64,000 bases of DNA, taken from assembly GCF_902498785.1 (NCBI RefSeq), contig NZ_LR701492.1, positions 42,368 through 106,367 on the forward strand. The letters run 5' to 3'. The stretch comes from Sphingomonas sp. EC-HK361. GTDB lineage: Bacteria; Pseudomonadota; Alphaproteobacteria; Sphingomonadales; Sphingomonadaceae. Within the stretch, counting starts at the first letter, position 1, and each line of letters starts with the position of its first letter. Below the pieces are notes generated by a model. That model saw nothing but the letters and a program-made list of their open reading frames with translations. It searched no databases and was not told where the DNA came from. Both the position numbers and the translations under genes were made by a program. Positions 49,669 through 60,700 of the stretch are shown in pieces.

Positions 49669-51708
49669 ATGCCGTTTGCAGTGTCGTCGCCCTTTGCCGG
49701 ACCCCGACCCGCGCCCATATCAGCGCGGGCGGGGACATACCGCGCGGATATCGATGGCCTGCGCGCGCTGGCGGTCATCGCGGTCGTGCTGTTCCATGCA
49801 CGGCTCGGCTCGGCGGCGGGCGGGTTCGTCGGGGTCGACGTGTTCTTCGTCATCTCCGGATACCTCATCACGAAGCTCATTGATCACGAGATTCTGACCG
49901 GGCGCTTCTCGATCGCGCATTTCTACGAACGCCGTATCCGGCGGCTGTTCCCGGCATTGTTCGCAATGCTGGCGGCTGCGGCCATCGCCGCCGCGATCCT
50001 GCTGATGCCTGACAATTTCGCGAAATTCGGGCGCAATGTCGCCGGCGCGGCTGGGTTCGTGTCCAATGTCTTCCTGTGGGAACAGGGCAGCTATTTCGAA
50101 GCGGCCGAGGCAAAGCCGCTGCTCCACACCTGGTCGCTCGCGATCGAGGAGCAGTTCTACCTGCTGTTCCCGCCACTCCTCATGCTGCTGCGCCACCGGT
50201 TCCGCCACCACACGGTCACCGTGCTGGGTGGAATCGCGCTCGCGTCGTTCGTCGCGAGCGTCGTCGCACTCCGCGCCGCGCAATCGGCGGTCTTCTACCT
50301 GCCGCAATACCGGATGTGGGAATTGCTGTGCGGCAGCCTGCTTGCGCTCGGCGCCATTCCCCGGATCGACAACGCCTATGTGCGCGAGTTCGCCGCGCTG
50401 GCGGGCCTTGCGCTCATCCTCTTTGCCGTCACCGCCCTTGCCGAGACGACGCCGTTTCCGGGCGCCGCTGCGCTTCTCCCTTGCGCCGGTGCGATGCTCG
50501 TTATTCATGCGGGCGAAGGCGGAAAGACCGTCGTGGGGCAAATCCTGTCGAGCCGCCCGCTCGTGTTCATCGGCCTGATCTCCTACTCGGTCTATCTGTG
50601 GCACTGGCCGCTGATCGTCTTCTTCAGCTACTACATCATCGACGAGCCGAGTTTTGCGCAGTCGCTGCTGCTGCTCGCCGCATCGTTTGTGATCGGCGCC
50701 CTGTCATGGCGCTTCATCGAGCTCCCCTTTCGCAAGCCGAAGGACCCGGCCGTGCACGGACGCCGCCGCGTCTTCGGCCTCGCAGCGGCCACCGCCGCGG
50801 TGAGTGCCGCTGCGGGAGGCACCATCTATTTTTCGGGCGGATTCCCCGGCCGCTTCTCCCCGGCGGTCGATACGATGGAGAATTATGCGCGGTCGCAGAA
50901 TCCGCGTGCGGACCGGTGCGCGGCGACCGCGCTGCAGCTTGCGGCCGGATCGCCCTGCACCATCGGCAATCCGCGCCGTGCGACGCTGTTCCTGTGGGGC
51001 GATTCACATGCGGGCGCGCTCTACGGCGCGCTCAGAGACATTGCCCGCACCGGCCCCGCCACAGTCTATGGCGCGACTCCGCGCTGTCCCCCGCTGCTCG
51101 GCGTCGGGACCGATGCCGATTGCATCGCCGGCAACCAGCGCCGCCTGGACTATGTGCTGACGCACCCGGAAATCACCACCGTCATCATCGCGGCGCGCTG
51201 GTCGCTCTATTCGCGTGGGCGCGCGACTCGCTACGGCCCGGCGGAGAACAATGCCGACCTGCCGGTGCTGCAGGATGCCGCGGGGCATCGCTATCCGCAG
51301 TTCACGGCGGAGGCGCGACGCGGCCTGCGCCGGGGACTCTACACGCTGGTCGCGCGGCTGCTCGCTGCGGACAAGCATGTCGTGCTGATCTATCCCGTGC
51401 CGGAAATGGGATATGACATCCCGTCAACGATCGCGCGGCTGACGGCAGAGGGACGCCATCCCGCTTCGTTCGGCGTATCGGAGGCGCAGTATCTTCACCG
51501 GCAGCGCTACGCGATTCCCCTGCTCGACGGACTCGGCCGGCACCCCAATCTCACCCGTGTCTATCCCGAACAGGCGCTGTGCCCGGGCAACCAATGCCTG
51601 GGGTTCGCCGACGGCACGCCGCTCTATTTCGACAGCCACCATCTGAGCATTCCGGGATCGAGGCGGCTGGAGCCGCTGCTGGCGGCGGCGCTGCATCGCC
51701 GGTCCTGA
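49669..51708 (+). CDS. OafA/YrhL-type acyltransferase with SGNH domain
   Basis: This protein has about 679 residues. The N-terminal half is a ten-helix acyltransferase-3 domain with YRADIDGLRALAVIAVVLFH (catalytic His), FVGVDVFFVISGYL and HFYERRIRRLFPALF. The C-terminal half is an SGNH-like domain with FLWGDSHAGALYGAL and FDSHHLSIPGSRRL. Such fusions O-acetylate cell-surface polysaccharides or peptidoglycan. The start is uncertain: ATG 49669 follows GGGAAA, ATG 49633 and TTG 49618 are alternatives. It could modify the exopolysaccharide made by the locus 15 kb away. Confidence 0.88.
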   Translation: MPFAVSSPFAGPRPAPISARAGTYRADIDGLRALAVIAVVLFHARLGSAAGGFVGVDVFFVISGYLITKLIDHEILTGRFSIAHFYERRIRRLFPALFAMLAAAAIAAAILLMPDNFAKFGRNVAGAAGFVSNVFLWEQGSYFEAAEAKPLLHTWSLAIEEQFYLLFPPLLMLLRHRFRHHTVTVLGGIALASFVASVVALRAAQSAVFYLPQYRMWELLCGSLLALGAIPRIDNAYVREFAALAGLALILFAVTALAETTPFPGAAALLPCAGAMLVIHAGEGGKTVVGQILSSRPLVFIGLISYSVYLWHWPLIVFFSYYIIDEPSFAQSLLLLAASFVIGALSWRFIELPFRKPKDPAVHGRRRVFGLAAATAAVSAAAGGTIYFSGGFPGRFSPAVDTMENYARSQNPRADRCAATALQLAAGSPCTIGNPRRATLFLWGDSHAGALYGALRDIARTGPATVYGATPRCPPLLGVGTDADCIAGNQRRLDYVLTHPEITTVIIAARWSLYSRGRATRYGPAENNADLPVLQDAAGHRYPQFTAEARRGLRRGLYTLVARLLAADKHVVLIYPVPEMGYDIPSTIARLTAEGRHPASFGVSEAQYLHRQRYAIPLLDGLGRHPNLTRVYPEQALCPGNQCLGFADGTPLYFDSHHLSIPGSRRLEPLLAAALHRRS

Positions 51709-51710
51709 CG

Positions 51711-52796
51711 TCAGTTGCCGCTGCGCCGCCAGAATGGCGCCAGCAAACGTCCGGCGAACGCAGGAAAGCCCGGCCGCAGCAGCAGCCAGTCTCGGATCAC
51801 CGGGCCCGCCTCCGCGCCGATCGTGCGCTTGTAGCCGCTGTCGCCCGCCCCCCAATCGACCCGCGTTACGCCGCGCGCGCGCGCATCGACGAGATTGCGG
51901 TAGTAGAGCAGCTTGCCGGGCGAGTGCTTCGCAAATGTCGGATCGTAGCTGTTTGCGACCGCGTATTTCAGGTCGCCCGCATCGAGATCGAAGGAGAAGG
52001 CGGCGGGCACGCCGTCCACGCGCAGCACCGCAGCCCGCATCATCGCGGCGAGCACCGGATCGGACGCCGCCGCGCGCCAGAAGGCGCCGTGGCCGCTTGC
52101 GGTGAACTTCGCATCGCGTCCGTCGGTACGATCGGCGATCCAGCTCTTCGCCTCGACGGCGGCGAGATCATCGAACGCTTCCGGCCAGTCGCTCCCGTTC
52201 ACGAAGCTCCACTTCAGCGCACCGTGGTCGGCCAGATGCTTCTCGTGGAACCTGTTCTTGCGCAGCGTCGATCCGCGCGGCCATGTGCCGTCCGCCTGCG
52301 CTGCGCGCATGTCGAGCAGATAGCTCTGCGCCACGAACCGGTCGATCACCGCCCAGCCACGCGCGCGCGCCACGTGGAGCAGAGGCGCGACGCTCGGATC
52401 ATCATCGTGGACCGGTCCGATACGCAGCGCGCGGACATGGCGCGACAGCACCGCCAGCGCCTCGCCCAGCACATCCTCGCCCGCATCGCTTGCCAGCGCA
52501 AAGCTGCGGAACGGCCAGTAGCAGCCCGGCACGCTCGCCAGCTTCAGCATCTTCGGCCCGGTGGCGACGAAGGGCAGCGCCAGTACGGGCCGCTCCTCGG
52601 CCGTCACGATCAGCGTGCGCGGATGCCCGCCATAGGCAGCGACAGCAGCCGCGAACCACTGGTAGCGCAGGAACCGGTGCGAAGCCGGCCCCGCATCCGC
52701 CACAGTGTCGATCGCGGCGGCAAGCCCATCCACGACCACGCCCTGAATGGCGCGCGGCAGGCGCGTGAAATCGCTGAGCGGCATCGGCTTGGTCAT
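51711..52796 (-). CDS. GNAT-fold acyltransferase of the FemAB/CelD type
   Basis: This 361-residue protein has the bipartite GNAT layout of the BcsL/CelD group. It contains WPRGSTLRKNRFHEKHLADH, GVPAAFSFDLDAGDLKYAVANSYD, FAKHSPGKLLYYRNLVDARA and the C-terminal VDWGAGDSGYKRTIGAE, close to the family consensus of cellulose-biosynthesis acetyltransferases. It probably transfers an acyl or aminoacyl group in envelope or polysaccharide metabolism. The start at 52796 is preferred; ATG 52850 adds a cysteine-rich leader. It converges with the OafA-type gene, 2 bp apart, so the two may share a polysaccharide target. Confidence 0.85.
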   Translation of the reverse strand: MTKPMPLSDFTRLPRAIQGVVVDGLAAAIDTVADAGPASHRFLRYQWFAAAVAAYGGHPRTLIVTAEERPVLALPFVATGPKMLKLASVPGCYWPFRSFALASDAGEDVLGEALAVLSRHVRALRIGPVHDDDPSVAPLLHVARARGWAVIDRFVAQSYLLDMRAAQADGTWPRGSTLRKNRFHEKHLADHGALKWSFVNGSDWPEAFDDLAAVEAKSWIADRTDGRDAKFTASGHGAFWRAAASDPVLAAMMRAAVLRVDGVPAAFSFDLDAGDLKYAVANSYDPTFAKHSPGKLLYYRNLVDARARGVTRVDWGAGDSGYKRTIGAEAGPVIRDWLLLRPGFPAFAGRLLAPFWRRSGN

Positions 52797-52877
52797 GACG
52801 TTTTCGCATTTAGCGCAGCCGAGGTTACCAACGGGTTTGACTTGCTCCAAACCGGCGCGAACGGCACACAGGCCGCC

Positions 52878-53339
52878 GTGCAGCAGTTTTCCCCCGCCGT
52901 CTCGACGATCGCCCAGACGATCCAGCTCTCGCTCTCGCCCGTCTTCATGCTCGCCGGCATCGGCGCGCTATTGAACGTGCTTGCGGGGCGCCTCGCGCGC
53001 GTCGTCGACCGGGTCCGCGCGCTGGAAACGCTGCATCCGCGCTCCGAAGGCCCGGAGCATGACCGCCATGTCTGGGAACTGCGCGTGCTCGACCGGCGGA
53101 TCACCGTCATCAACAACGGCCTGTTTCTGGCGGTGGCGAGCGCGGTGATGACCTGCTCGGTCGTCGCGATGCTGTTCGTCGCCGAACTCGCAAAGCTCCA
53201 TATCGGCCGCTACGTCGCGGTCACCTTCATCCTCGCGATGCTGCTGCTGATCGCGAGCCTCATCGCCTTCATCGTCGAGGTGCGCGTGTCGCTCGCCGCG
53301 GTGCGCGTGCGGAGTGAATTGCTGGAGCTGGACGAATGA
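52878..53339 (+). CDS. DUF2721 family membrane protein
   Basis: This protein of about 153 residues has the DUF2721 pattern: IAQTIQLSLSPVFMLAGIGALLNVLAGRL, RVVDRVRALE and RRITVINNGLFLAVASAVMTC, then a third helix. It is probably a three-helix inner-membrane protein of unknown role. GTG 52878 is chosen because the family usually starts close to this point; TTG 52842 is possible and no strong ribosome site is visible. Its end overlaps the DUF4345 gene by 4 bp. Confidence 0.85.
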   Translation: MQQFSPAVSTIAQTIQLSLSPVFMLAGIGALLNVLAGRLARVVDRVRALETLHPRSEGPEHDRHVWELRVLDRRITVINNGLFLAVASAVMTCSVVAMLFVAELAKLHIGRYVAVTFILAMLLLIASLIAFIVEVRVSLAAVRVRSELLELDE

Positions 53340-53740
53340 TCGAGAAGCGCCTCCTGCAGGTGGTCGTAGCCGTCGCGTGCCTGCTACCGCTCATCGTCGG
53401 CGCGCAGGGCATCCTCCACGGCCCCGCGCCGTTCGGCCATCTGACAGACGTGCCACGCGATCTGGACAGCCATTTCCGCTATATCTCGGGCATCTTCTTC
53501 GCGACCGGAATCGGCTTTCTCAGCTGCATTCCCGATATCGAGCGCAAGGGCGCGCGGTTTCGTCTGCTCGGCGGGCTGATTTTTGTCGGCGGCCTGTCGC
53601 GCGGGCTGTCCTGGATCGAGGTCGGTGCGCCTTCGACGGGGCATCAGCTTGGGCTGGTCATGGAGACGGTCGTCGTGCCGCTGCTGATGCTCTGGCAATG
53701 GCGGGTTTCGGGAATCGCAGCGCCCTCCCGTTTGGGCTGA
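53336..53740 (+). CDS. DUF4345 family membrane protein
   Basis: This 134-residue protein has four membrane segments and the DUF4345 blocks GQGILHGPAPFGHL, DSHFRYISGIFFATGIGF and GGLIFVGGLSRGLSW. The function is unknown. The last residues (APSRLG) and the TGA stop are supplied by the left arm of a palindromic repeat at 53728, so the native end was probably replaced. It overlaps the DUF2721 gene by 4 bp. Confidence 0.87.
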   Translation: MIEKRLLQVVVAVACLLPLIVGAQGILHGPAPFGHLTDVPRDLDSHFRYISGIFFATGIGFLSCIPDIERKGARFRLLGGLIFVGGLSRGLSWIEVGAPSTGHQLGLVMETVVVPLLMLWQWRVSGIAAPSRLG

Positions 53741-53782
53741 GCGAAGTCGAAGCCCGCCCTTCGACTTCGCTCAGGGCTAACG
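53728..53782. repeat. Short palindromic repeat (GAGCGAAGTCGAAG type)
   Basis: CTGAGCGAAGTCGAAG and CTTCGACTTCGCTCAG form a perfect hairpin with a short loop. Its TGA ends the DUF4345 gene. It is the compact form of the family at 37847 and 47701. Confidence 0.88.
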
Positions 53783-53790
53783 AATAGTCG

Positions 53791-55362
53791 CTACCGCACC
53801 CCCTCCAGCCCCGGCCCGACATCCGCGCCCGGCAGATATCGCGGCGCGGCCCGCGCCTTCGCGCGCTGCTCATAGGCATAGCCCGCGCCGAGCACCGTCG
53901 CCTCGCCGAACTTCGTCGCGATGAACGACAGCCCGACCGGCAGGCCGCGCACCAGCCCCATCGGCACCGTCAGGTTCGGATAGCCCGCGATCGCCGGCAG
54001 CTCCGACGAGGACGGCCCGCCATATTGATCGCCGTAAACCGGTTCCTGCAGCCAGGCCGGGCCATAGGTCGGCTCGACCAGCACCGTCGCCCTCGCCTTG
54101 GCGAGCATCCCGTCGATCGCTTCCGATGCCATCTTCAGCGATTTCGCGCGCGCCGCCTTGTAGGCAGGATCGTTCAGCCCCTTGGTCTTCGCTGCCGCCT
54201 CGAACGTCTCCTGATCGAAATACGGCATCTCGGTCGCCCGGTTCGCGCGATTGAACGCGATGACGTCGTCGAGCGTGCGCGTCTTCACCGCGGCCGGCGT
54301 CGTCGCGAGATAAGTGTCGAGATCGGCCTTCAGCTCGGTCTGGAGAACGGTCAGTTCCGCATCGCCGATTCCCTCAAGCTTGGGCGCAGTGACCTCTACC
54401 AGTTCCGCCCCTGCCGCTTTCAGAACATCCAGCGCCGCCTGATACTTCGCCGCGAGATCGGGGGTCATATCCGGCCGCAGCACCGCGACGCGAAGCCCGG
54501 ACAAGGCACTTGCCGACAGCCCCGCCGCATAGTCCTTCTTCACCGCTCCCGCCGTCACCGCATCGGCGGGGTCCGCCGCCGACATCGCGGAGAACAGAAT
54601 CGCGGCATCGCGCACCGTCTTCGCCATCGGCCCCGGCGTGTCCTGGCTGTGGCTGATCGGCACGACATGGGTGCGGCTCACCAGCCCGATCGACGGCTTC
54701 AAGCCCACCAGCCCGTTGATCGAGGACGGACAGACGACCGAGCCGTCGGTCTCTGTTCCCACCGCCGCCGCGGCAAAGCTCGCCGCGGTCGCCGCGCCGG
54801 AGCCGGACGACGATCCACACGCGGTGCGATCGAGCGCATAGGGGTTCTTCACCAGCCCCCCGACCGCGCTCCAGCCGCTCATCGACCGGGTCGAACGGAT
54901 GTTCGCCCATTCGCTGAGATTGGTCTTGCCGAGGATCACCGCGCCCGCCTTGCGCAATTCCGCGACCAGCGGCGCGTCGCGCCCGGTCACATTGTCCTTG
55001 AGTGCAAGGCTGCCCGCGGTCGTCGCCATTCGATCCGCCGTCTCGATATTGTCCTTGATGAGGATCGGCACGCCGTGGAGCGGCCCGCGAATGCGCCCCG
55101 CCTTGCGCTCCGCATCCAGCGCCTTCGCCTGCGCGATTGCATCGGGATTGAGCGCAATGATCGCACGCAGCGTTGGCCCTTTGCGATCCATCGCCGCGAT
55201 CCGCTTGAGATAGGATTGCACCAGATCGACGCTTGAGGCGCGGCCTGCGGTCATTTCCGCCTGCAACTGCTCGACCGTGCGCTCCTCGACCGGCACCGTC
55301 TTGGCCTGCACCGCGACCGGCAACGCCGTAGCCAGTGCCAGTGCGAGAATCATCCGCCGCAT
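53791..55362 (-). CDS. Amidase family protein, secreted
   Basis: This 523-residue amidase-signature enzyme has a signal peptide (MILALALATALPVAVQA). The Ser-cisSer-Lys triad is seen in GVPILIKDNIETAD (Lys), DRTACGSSSGSGAATAAS (cis-Ser region) and GTETDGSVVCPSSINGLVG (nucleophile Ser). Family members hydrolyse amides such as carboxamides, peptides or acyl-amides. An exported location suggests scavenging. The start at 55362 follows AGGGGGAC; longer reading to 55551 has no signal peptide. Confidence 0.92.
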   Translation of the reverse strand: MRRMILALALATALPVAVQAKTVPVEERTVEQLQAEMTAGRASSVDLVQSYLKRIAAMDRKGPTLRAIIALNPDAIAQAKALDAERKAGRIRGPLHGVPILIKDNIETADRMATTAGSLALKDNVTGRDAPLVAELRKAGAVILGKTNLSEWANIRSTRSMSGWSAVGGLVKNPYALDRTACGSSSGSGAATAASFAAAAVGTETDGSVVCPSSINGLVGLKPSIGLVSRTHVVPISHSQDTPGPMAKTVRDAAILFSAMSAADPADAVTAGAVKKDYAAGLSASALSGLRVAVLRPDMTPDLAAKYQAALDVLKAAGAELVEVTAPKLEGIGDAELTVLQTELKADLDTYLATTPAAVKTRTLDDVIAFNRANRATEMPYFDQETFEAAAKTKGLNDPAYKAARAKSLKMASEAIDGMLAKARATVLVEPTYGPAWLQEPVYGDQYGGPSSSELPAIAGYPNLTVPMGLVRGLPVGLSFIATKFGEATVLGAGYAYEQRAKARAAPRYLPGADVGPGLEGVR

Positions 55363-55423
55363 ATCCGTCCCCCTTTGATCCACTCGGACGCTAGCGGTTC
55401 GCGACCGCCGCGCAAGCGGAGCG

Positions 55424-56647
55424 TTGCCGCGCGCGCTGCGTTGTGCCACCCGCCGATACAAAAGGGGCCGCGCGATTTTCACGACCATCCTGAAAGCGAT
55501 CGGCAAGACATTGTGGATCGCGCTCATCCTCGCGCTGCTGGCGATCGTCATCGTCCCGCATTTTCTCGACCGACGCTATTATGACGGGGCACCCGGCCCG
55601 CATTATGACGGCGACCGATTCTTCAATCCCGATGGCGATTCCGACACCATCCGCATGCCGACCGGCGGCAGTCGTGCGGGATTCTTCTGGAAATATCTGA
55701 CCGGCAATGACGGTCGCCCGGTCTGGCCGGATCACGTCACCGTGCAACCAAGCAAGCCCGAGCGGCGCGTGATGGGCGAGCGCATGGTCGCGACCTGGAT
55801 CGGCCACGCGACCGTCCTCGTCCAGACGGGCGGCCTGAATATCCTTACCGACCCCGTCTGGAGCCGCACCGCAGGACCGTTCGGTTTCGGCCCTGCACGC
55901 GTCGCAGAACCCGGCGTGCGGCTGACCGACCTGCCGAAGATCGATCTGATCCTCGTCAGCCACAATCATTACGATCACATGGACCTGAAAACGCTGAGAG
56001 CGCTGTGGGACCGAGACCACCCGATGATCCTCACCAGTCTCGGAAACGACAGCGTCATCGGCGCGGCTGCTGTGAAAGCGACTGCGCTCGACTGGGGCGA
56101 CCGCATCAAGGTGCGGCCCAACATCGAAGTCGTCGTCACCCGCAATCACCACTGGTCGAGCCGCTGGTTCACCGATCGCAACCGCGCGCTGTGGTCAAGC
56201 TTCATCGTGCACCTTCCCGGCGGCAACATCTTCTTCGCTGGCGATACCGGCATGGGCGACGGTCAATGGATTACCGAAGCCGCACGCCTCGGCCCCATCC
56301 GCCTCGCACTCATCCCGATCGGCGCGTTCCGCTTCGTGCCCGGGCAGATGGGGATCGGCAGCCATATCGGCCCGGTCGATGCGGTGGAGGTCTATCGCCG
56401 GCTCGGCGCCGCGCATGCGATCCCGATCCATTGGGGCACCTTTCGTCTCAGCTACGAGGCGTGGGATACGCCGCCCAAGATGCTCGCGGCAGCGATGAAA
56501 TGCACCGGGCAGACCGGCTTCGCACCGGCGCGGATCGGCCAGCCGGTGGACGTCTCCGCTTACGCGCCACCGGCGCCGGTCAAGCCGCTATCCCGCGCCG
56601 CGCGGCTTGCCTGCCTCGACACTCCCGCCGTCCGCGCCCTGCGCTGA
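55424..56647 (+). CDS. MBL-fold hydrolase, NAPE-PLD-like
   Basis: This protein of about 407 residues has one N-terminal transmembrane helix (LWIALILALLAIVIVPHFL) and a metallo-beta-lactamase fold with metal motif SHNHYDHMDLKTL and further ligands in FFAGDTGMGDG and IPIHWGTF. The sequence ATWIGHATVLVQTGGLNILTDPVWSRTAGPFGFGPAR is typical of N-acylphosphatidylethanolamine phospholipase D and of the UlaG-like group. It probably cleaves a phosphodiester in lipids at the membrane. The start is TTG at 55424 with no clear ribosome site, so the true start may be later. Its 3' end overlaps the convergent ClC gene by 60 bp. Confidence 0.85.
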   Translation: MPRALRCATRRYKRGRAIFTTILKAIGKTLWIALILALLAIVIVPHFLDRRYYDGAPGPHYDGDRFFNPDGDSDTIRMPTGGSRAGFFWKYLTGNDGRPVWPDHVTVQPSKPERRVMGERMVATWIGHATVLVQTGGLNILTDPVWSRTAGPFGFGPARVAEPGVRLTDLPKIDLILVSHNHYDHMDLKTLRALWDRDHPMILTSLGNDSVIGAAAVKATALDWGDRIKVRPNIEVVVTRNHHWSSRWFTDRNRALWSSFIVHLPGGNIFFAGDTGMGDGQWITEAARLGPIRLALIPIGAFRFVPGQMGIGSHIGPVDAVEVYRRLGAAHAIPIHWGTFRLSYEAWDTPPKMLAAAMKCTGQTGFAPARIGQPVDVSAYAPPAPVKPLSRAARLACLDTPAVRALR

Positions 56648-57958
56648 TGCAAGGAACGGCCGCGACAGGCCGTGATACAGCTTTTCGCGACACACCGCCT
56701 GGCTCGCCCAGTCTGCGATGAAGGCGGTTGCGAACATTGGCAGCATCAGGCCTCGGCTCGCGGTGGTTTCGGACAGGATGATGACCGCGGTCAGCGGTGC
56801 GCGGACGACGCCGGCGAAATAGGCGACCATCCCCAGGATCACGACCGCCTTTGCCGGATCGTTCGGGAACAGCTCGCGCAGCAGATTGCCGAAGCCGGCG
56901 CCGACTGCCAGCGACGGCGCGAACACCCCGCCCGGCAGCCCCGCGACCGCCGTCGCCAGCGTCGCCAGCGCCTTGGCCGGCCCGAACCATAACGGCGCAT
57001 CGACGCCGACGATCATCGCGCGCGCCGAAGCATAGCCGGTGCCCCATGTCAGGCTCGTCATCACGCCGAGCACCGCGACCACCACGCCGCAGAGGAACCC
57101 GAAGGTGATCGGCCGGGCGCGCGCGAAGCTTCGCACCGGATTCTCGCCGACAAGGATCGACAGCATGGACTTCGAGAACAAGCCGCCCGCCGCTCCGCCG
57201 ATCAGCCCCGCGACGGGCACGACCACCAGCGCCGGCCCGATCGGCATCGTCGCACCGATCGCGCCGAAATAGACGTAATCGCCCGCGAGCGACTGTGCGA
57301 CCATGCCCGAAATGACGATCGCCGACAGGACCAGCAGCGTCACTTTCTGCTCATAGGCAGCCGCCAGCTCCTCGATCGCGAACATCACGCCGGCAAGCGG
57401 CGTGTTGAACGCCGCCGCAACGCCCGCCGCCCCGCCCGCGATCACCACCGCGCCGCGCAGAGACACGCCCAGCAGCCGGTGAGTCGCGCCCATGATCGCC
57501 GCGGCGAGCTGCACTGTCGGCCCCTCGCGCCCCGTCGAGGCGCCCACCCCGATCGCGCCCAGCGTCAGGAAAATCTTGCCGATCCCCGTCTTCAGCGAAA
57601 TGAGGCCGCGCGTCGCCCCGTCGGGATCGTGCCGTGCGGCGATCACCTGCTGGATGCCGGATGCGCGCGCATAGGGCACGAAGCGCCGCGTCGCCCATAC
57701 GAACACCGCGAACGCGCACGGCGTCACGACCAGCGGCGCATAGCGGTTACGATCGACCCACTCGCCGAACGCCGCGCCCAGCAAATCGGCGGCTTTCGCA
57801 AACAGGACCGCGACGATTCCGATCGCCACCGCACCCGTCAGCACCGCGATCCGCCGCCGGAACTGGAGCGAGGTCGGCCCGCGCGACCGCATCAAAGCGC
57901 GGACGCGGCGCGGCGTCCACCGGCGGACGCGGCGGGCGGGGACGGTATCGGTGGTCAT
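56588..57958 (-). CDS. ClC-family chloride channel/antiporter
   Basis: This 456-residue protein has the ClC helices and selectivity motifs: SGIQQ (near 97), GREGP with the gating Glu (near 143), an IEEL segment with the inner proton Glu (near 195), and GLPGGVFAPSLAVGAGFG (near 342). Both key glutamates are present, which points to a chloride/proton antiporter rather than a pure channel. There is no C-terminal CBS domain. It overlaps the convergent hydrolase gene by 60 bp. Confidence 0.93.
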   Translation of the reverse strand: MTTDTVPARRVRRWTPRRVRALMRSRGPTSLQFRRRIAVLTGAVAIGIVAVLFAKAADLLGAAFGEWVDRNRYAPLVVTPCAFAVFVWATRRFVPYARASGIQQVIAARHDPDGATRGLISLKTGIGKIFLTLGAIGVGASTGREGPTVQLAAAIMGATHRLLGVSLRGAVVIAGGAAGVAAAFNTPLAGVMFAIEELAAAYEQKVTLLVLSAIVISGMVAQSLAGDYVYFGAIGATMPIGPALVVVPVAGLIGGAAGGLFSKSMLSILVGENPVRSFARARPITFGFLCGVVVAVLGVMTSLTWGTGYASARAMIVGVDAPLWFGPAKALATLATAVAGLPGGVFAPSLAVGAGFGNLLRELFPNDPAKAVVILGMVAYFAGVVRAPLTAVIILSETTASRGLMLPMFATAFIADWASQAVCREKLYHGLSRPFLASAQGADGGSVEAGKPRGAG

Positions 57959-58016
57959 GTCCGCCGCTGGTAGGCGCAGCGCGCGTCAATCGCAAACGCC
58001 GCGCCCCCGCAACGCT

Positions 58017-58403
58017 TCACCCCATCTTGAACGCGCAGAACTTGTTGCCGTCCAGATCGCGGAAATAGCCGCCATAAAAGCCCATCGCCTCCGGCCCGCG
58101 CGGCCCTGGCGCGCCCTCGTCCGCGCCGCCCAGCTCGACGGCCTTGGCATAGAGCGCGTCGACCTGTTCGCGCGTTTCCATCGCCAGCGAGATCATCGTG
58201 CCGTTGCCCGCGGTCGCGGTGCCGCCGTCATAGGGCTTGCCGATCGCGACCATCGGCGTCTTCGGCGCGTTGCCATAAAAGGTCAGCTGCCGCTCGTCGG
58301 GCATCTGCATCAGCCGCTTGCCTCCGACGACCGCGAACAGCGCGTCGTAGAACGGCAGGGCCTTGTCGAGGTCGTTCGATCCGAGCGTCGCGTAACCGAT
58401 CAT
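58017..58403 (-). CDS. VOC (glyoxalase/bleomycin-resistance) family protein
   Basis: This 128-residue protein has one vicinal-oxygen-chelate domain: [23 protein letters not shown] at the start and [15 protein letters not shown] at the end, with a final metal-side residue pattern DPDGN changed to DLDGN. The substrate is unknown. The start is ATG 58403; an in-frame ATG at 58448 adds a basic tail. It is divergent from uvrB, 56 bp away. Confidence 0.87.
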   Translation of the reverse strand: MIGYATLGSNDLDKALPFYDALFAVVGGKRLMQMPDERQLTFYGNAPKTPMVAIGKPYDGGTATAGNGTMISLAMETREQVDALYAKAVELGGADEGAPGPRGPEAMGFYGGYFRDLDGNKFCAFKMG

Positions 58404-58459
58404 CGTGTGTCTCCTGCGTTCGTTGCACCGTCTGCGCGGGCGCCCCATATTCCCTATCT

Positions 58460-60648
<2,189 letters not shown>

Positions 60649-60652
<4 letters not shown>

Positions 60653-60678
60653 CACTTTGTCTATTTACGCACTATACG
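60649..60678 (+). promoter_or_regulatory. Sigma-70-type promoter of the RAMA-HicAB operon
   Basis: TTGACA (60649-60654) and TATACG (60673-60678) are separated by 18 bp. The -35 box overlaps the last codon region and stop of uvrB. The GTG start of the first gene is 23 bp downstream of the -10 box. Confidence 0.75.
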
Positions 60679-60690
60679 AGATTTAGTGCG
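60668..60690. promoter_or_regulatory. Inverted-repeat operator over the -10 box
   Basis: CGCACTA (60668-60674) and TAGTGCG (60684-60690) are perfect inverted copies with a 9-base spacer. They bracket the -10 region, a classic position for autorepression by a toxin-antitoxin-type regulator. Confidence 0.7.
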
Positions 60691-60700
60691 GAGATAGATT

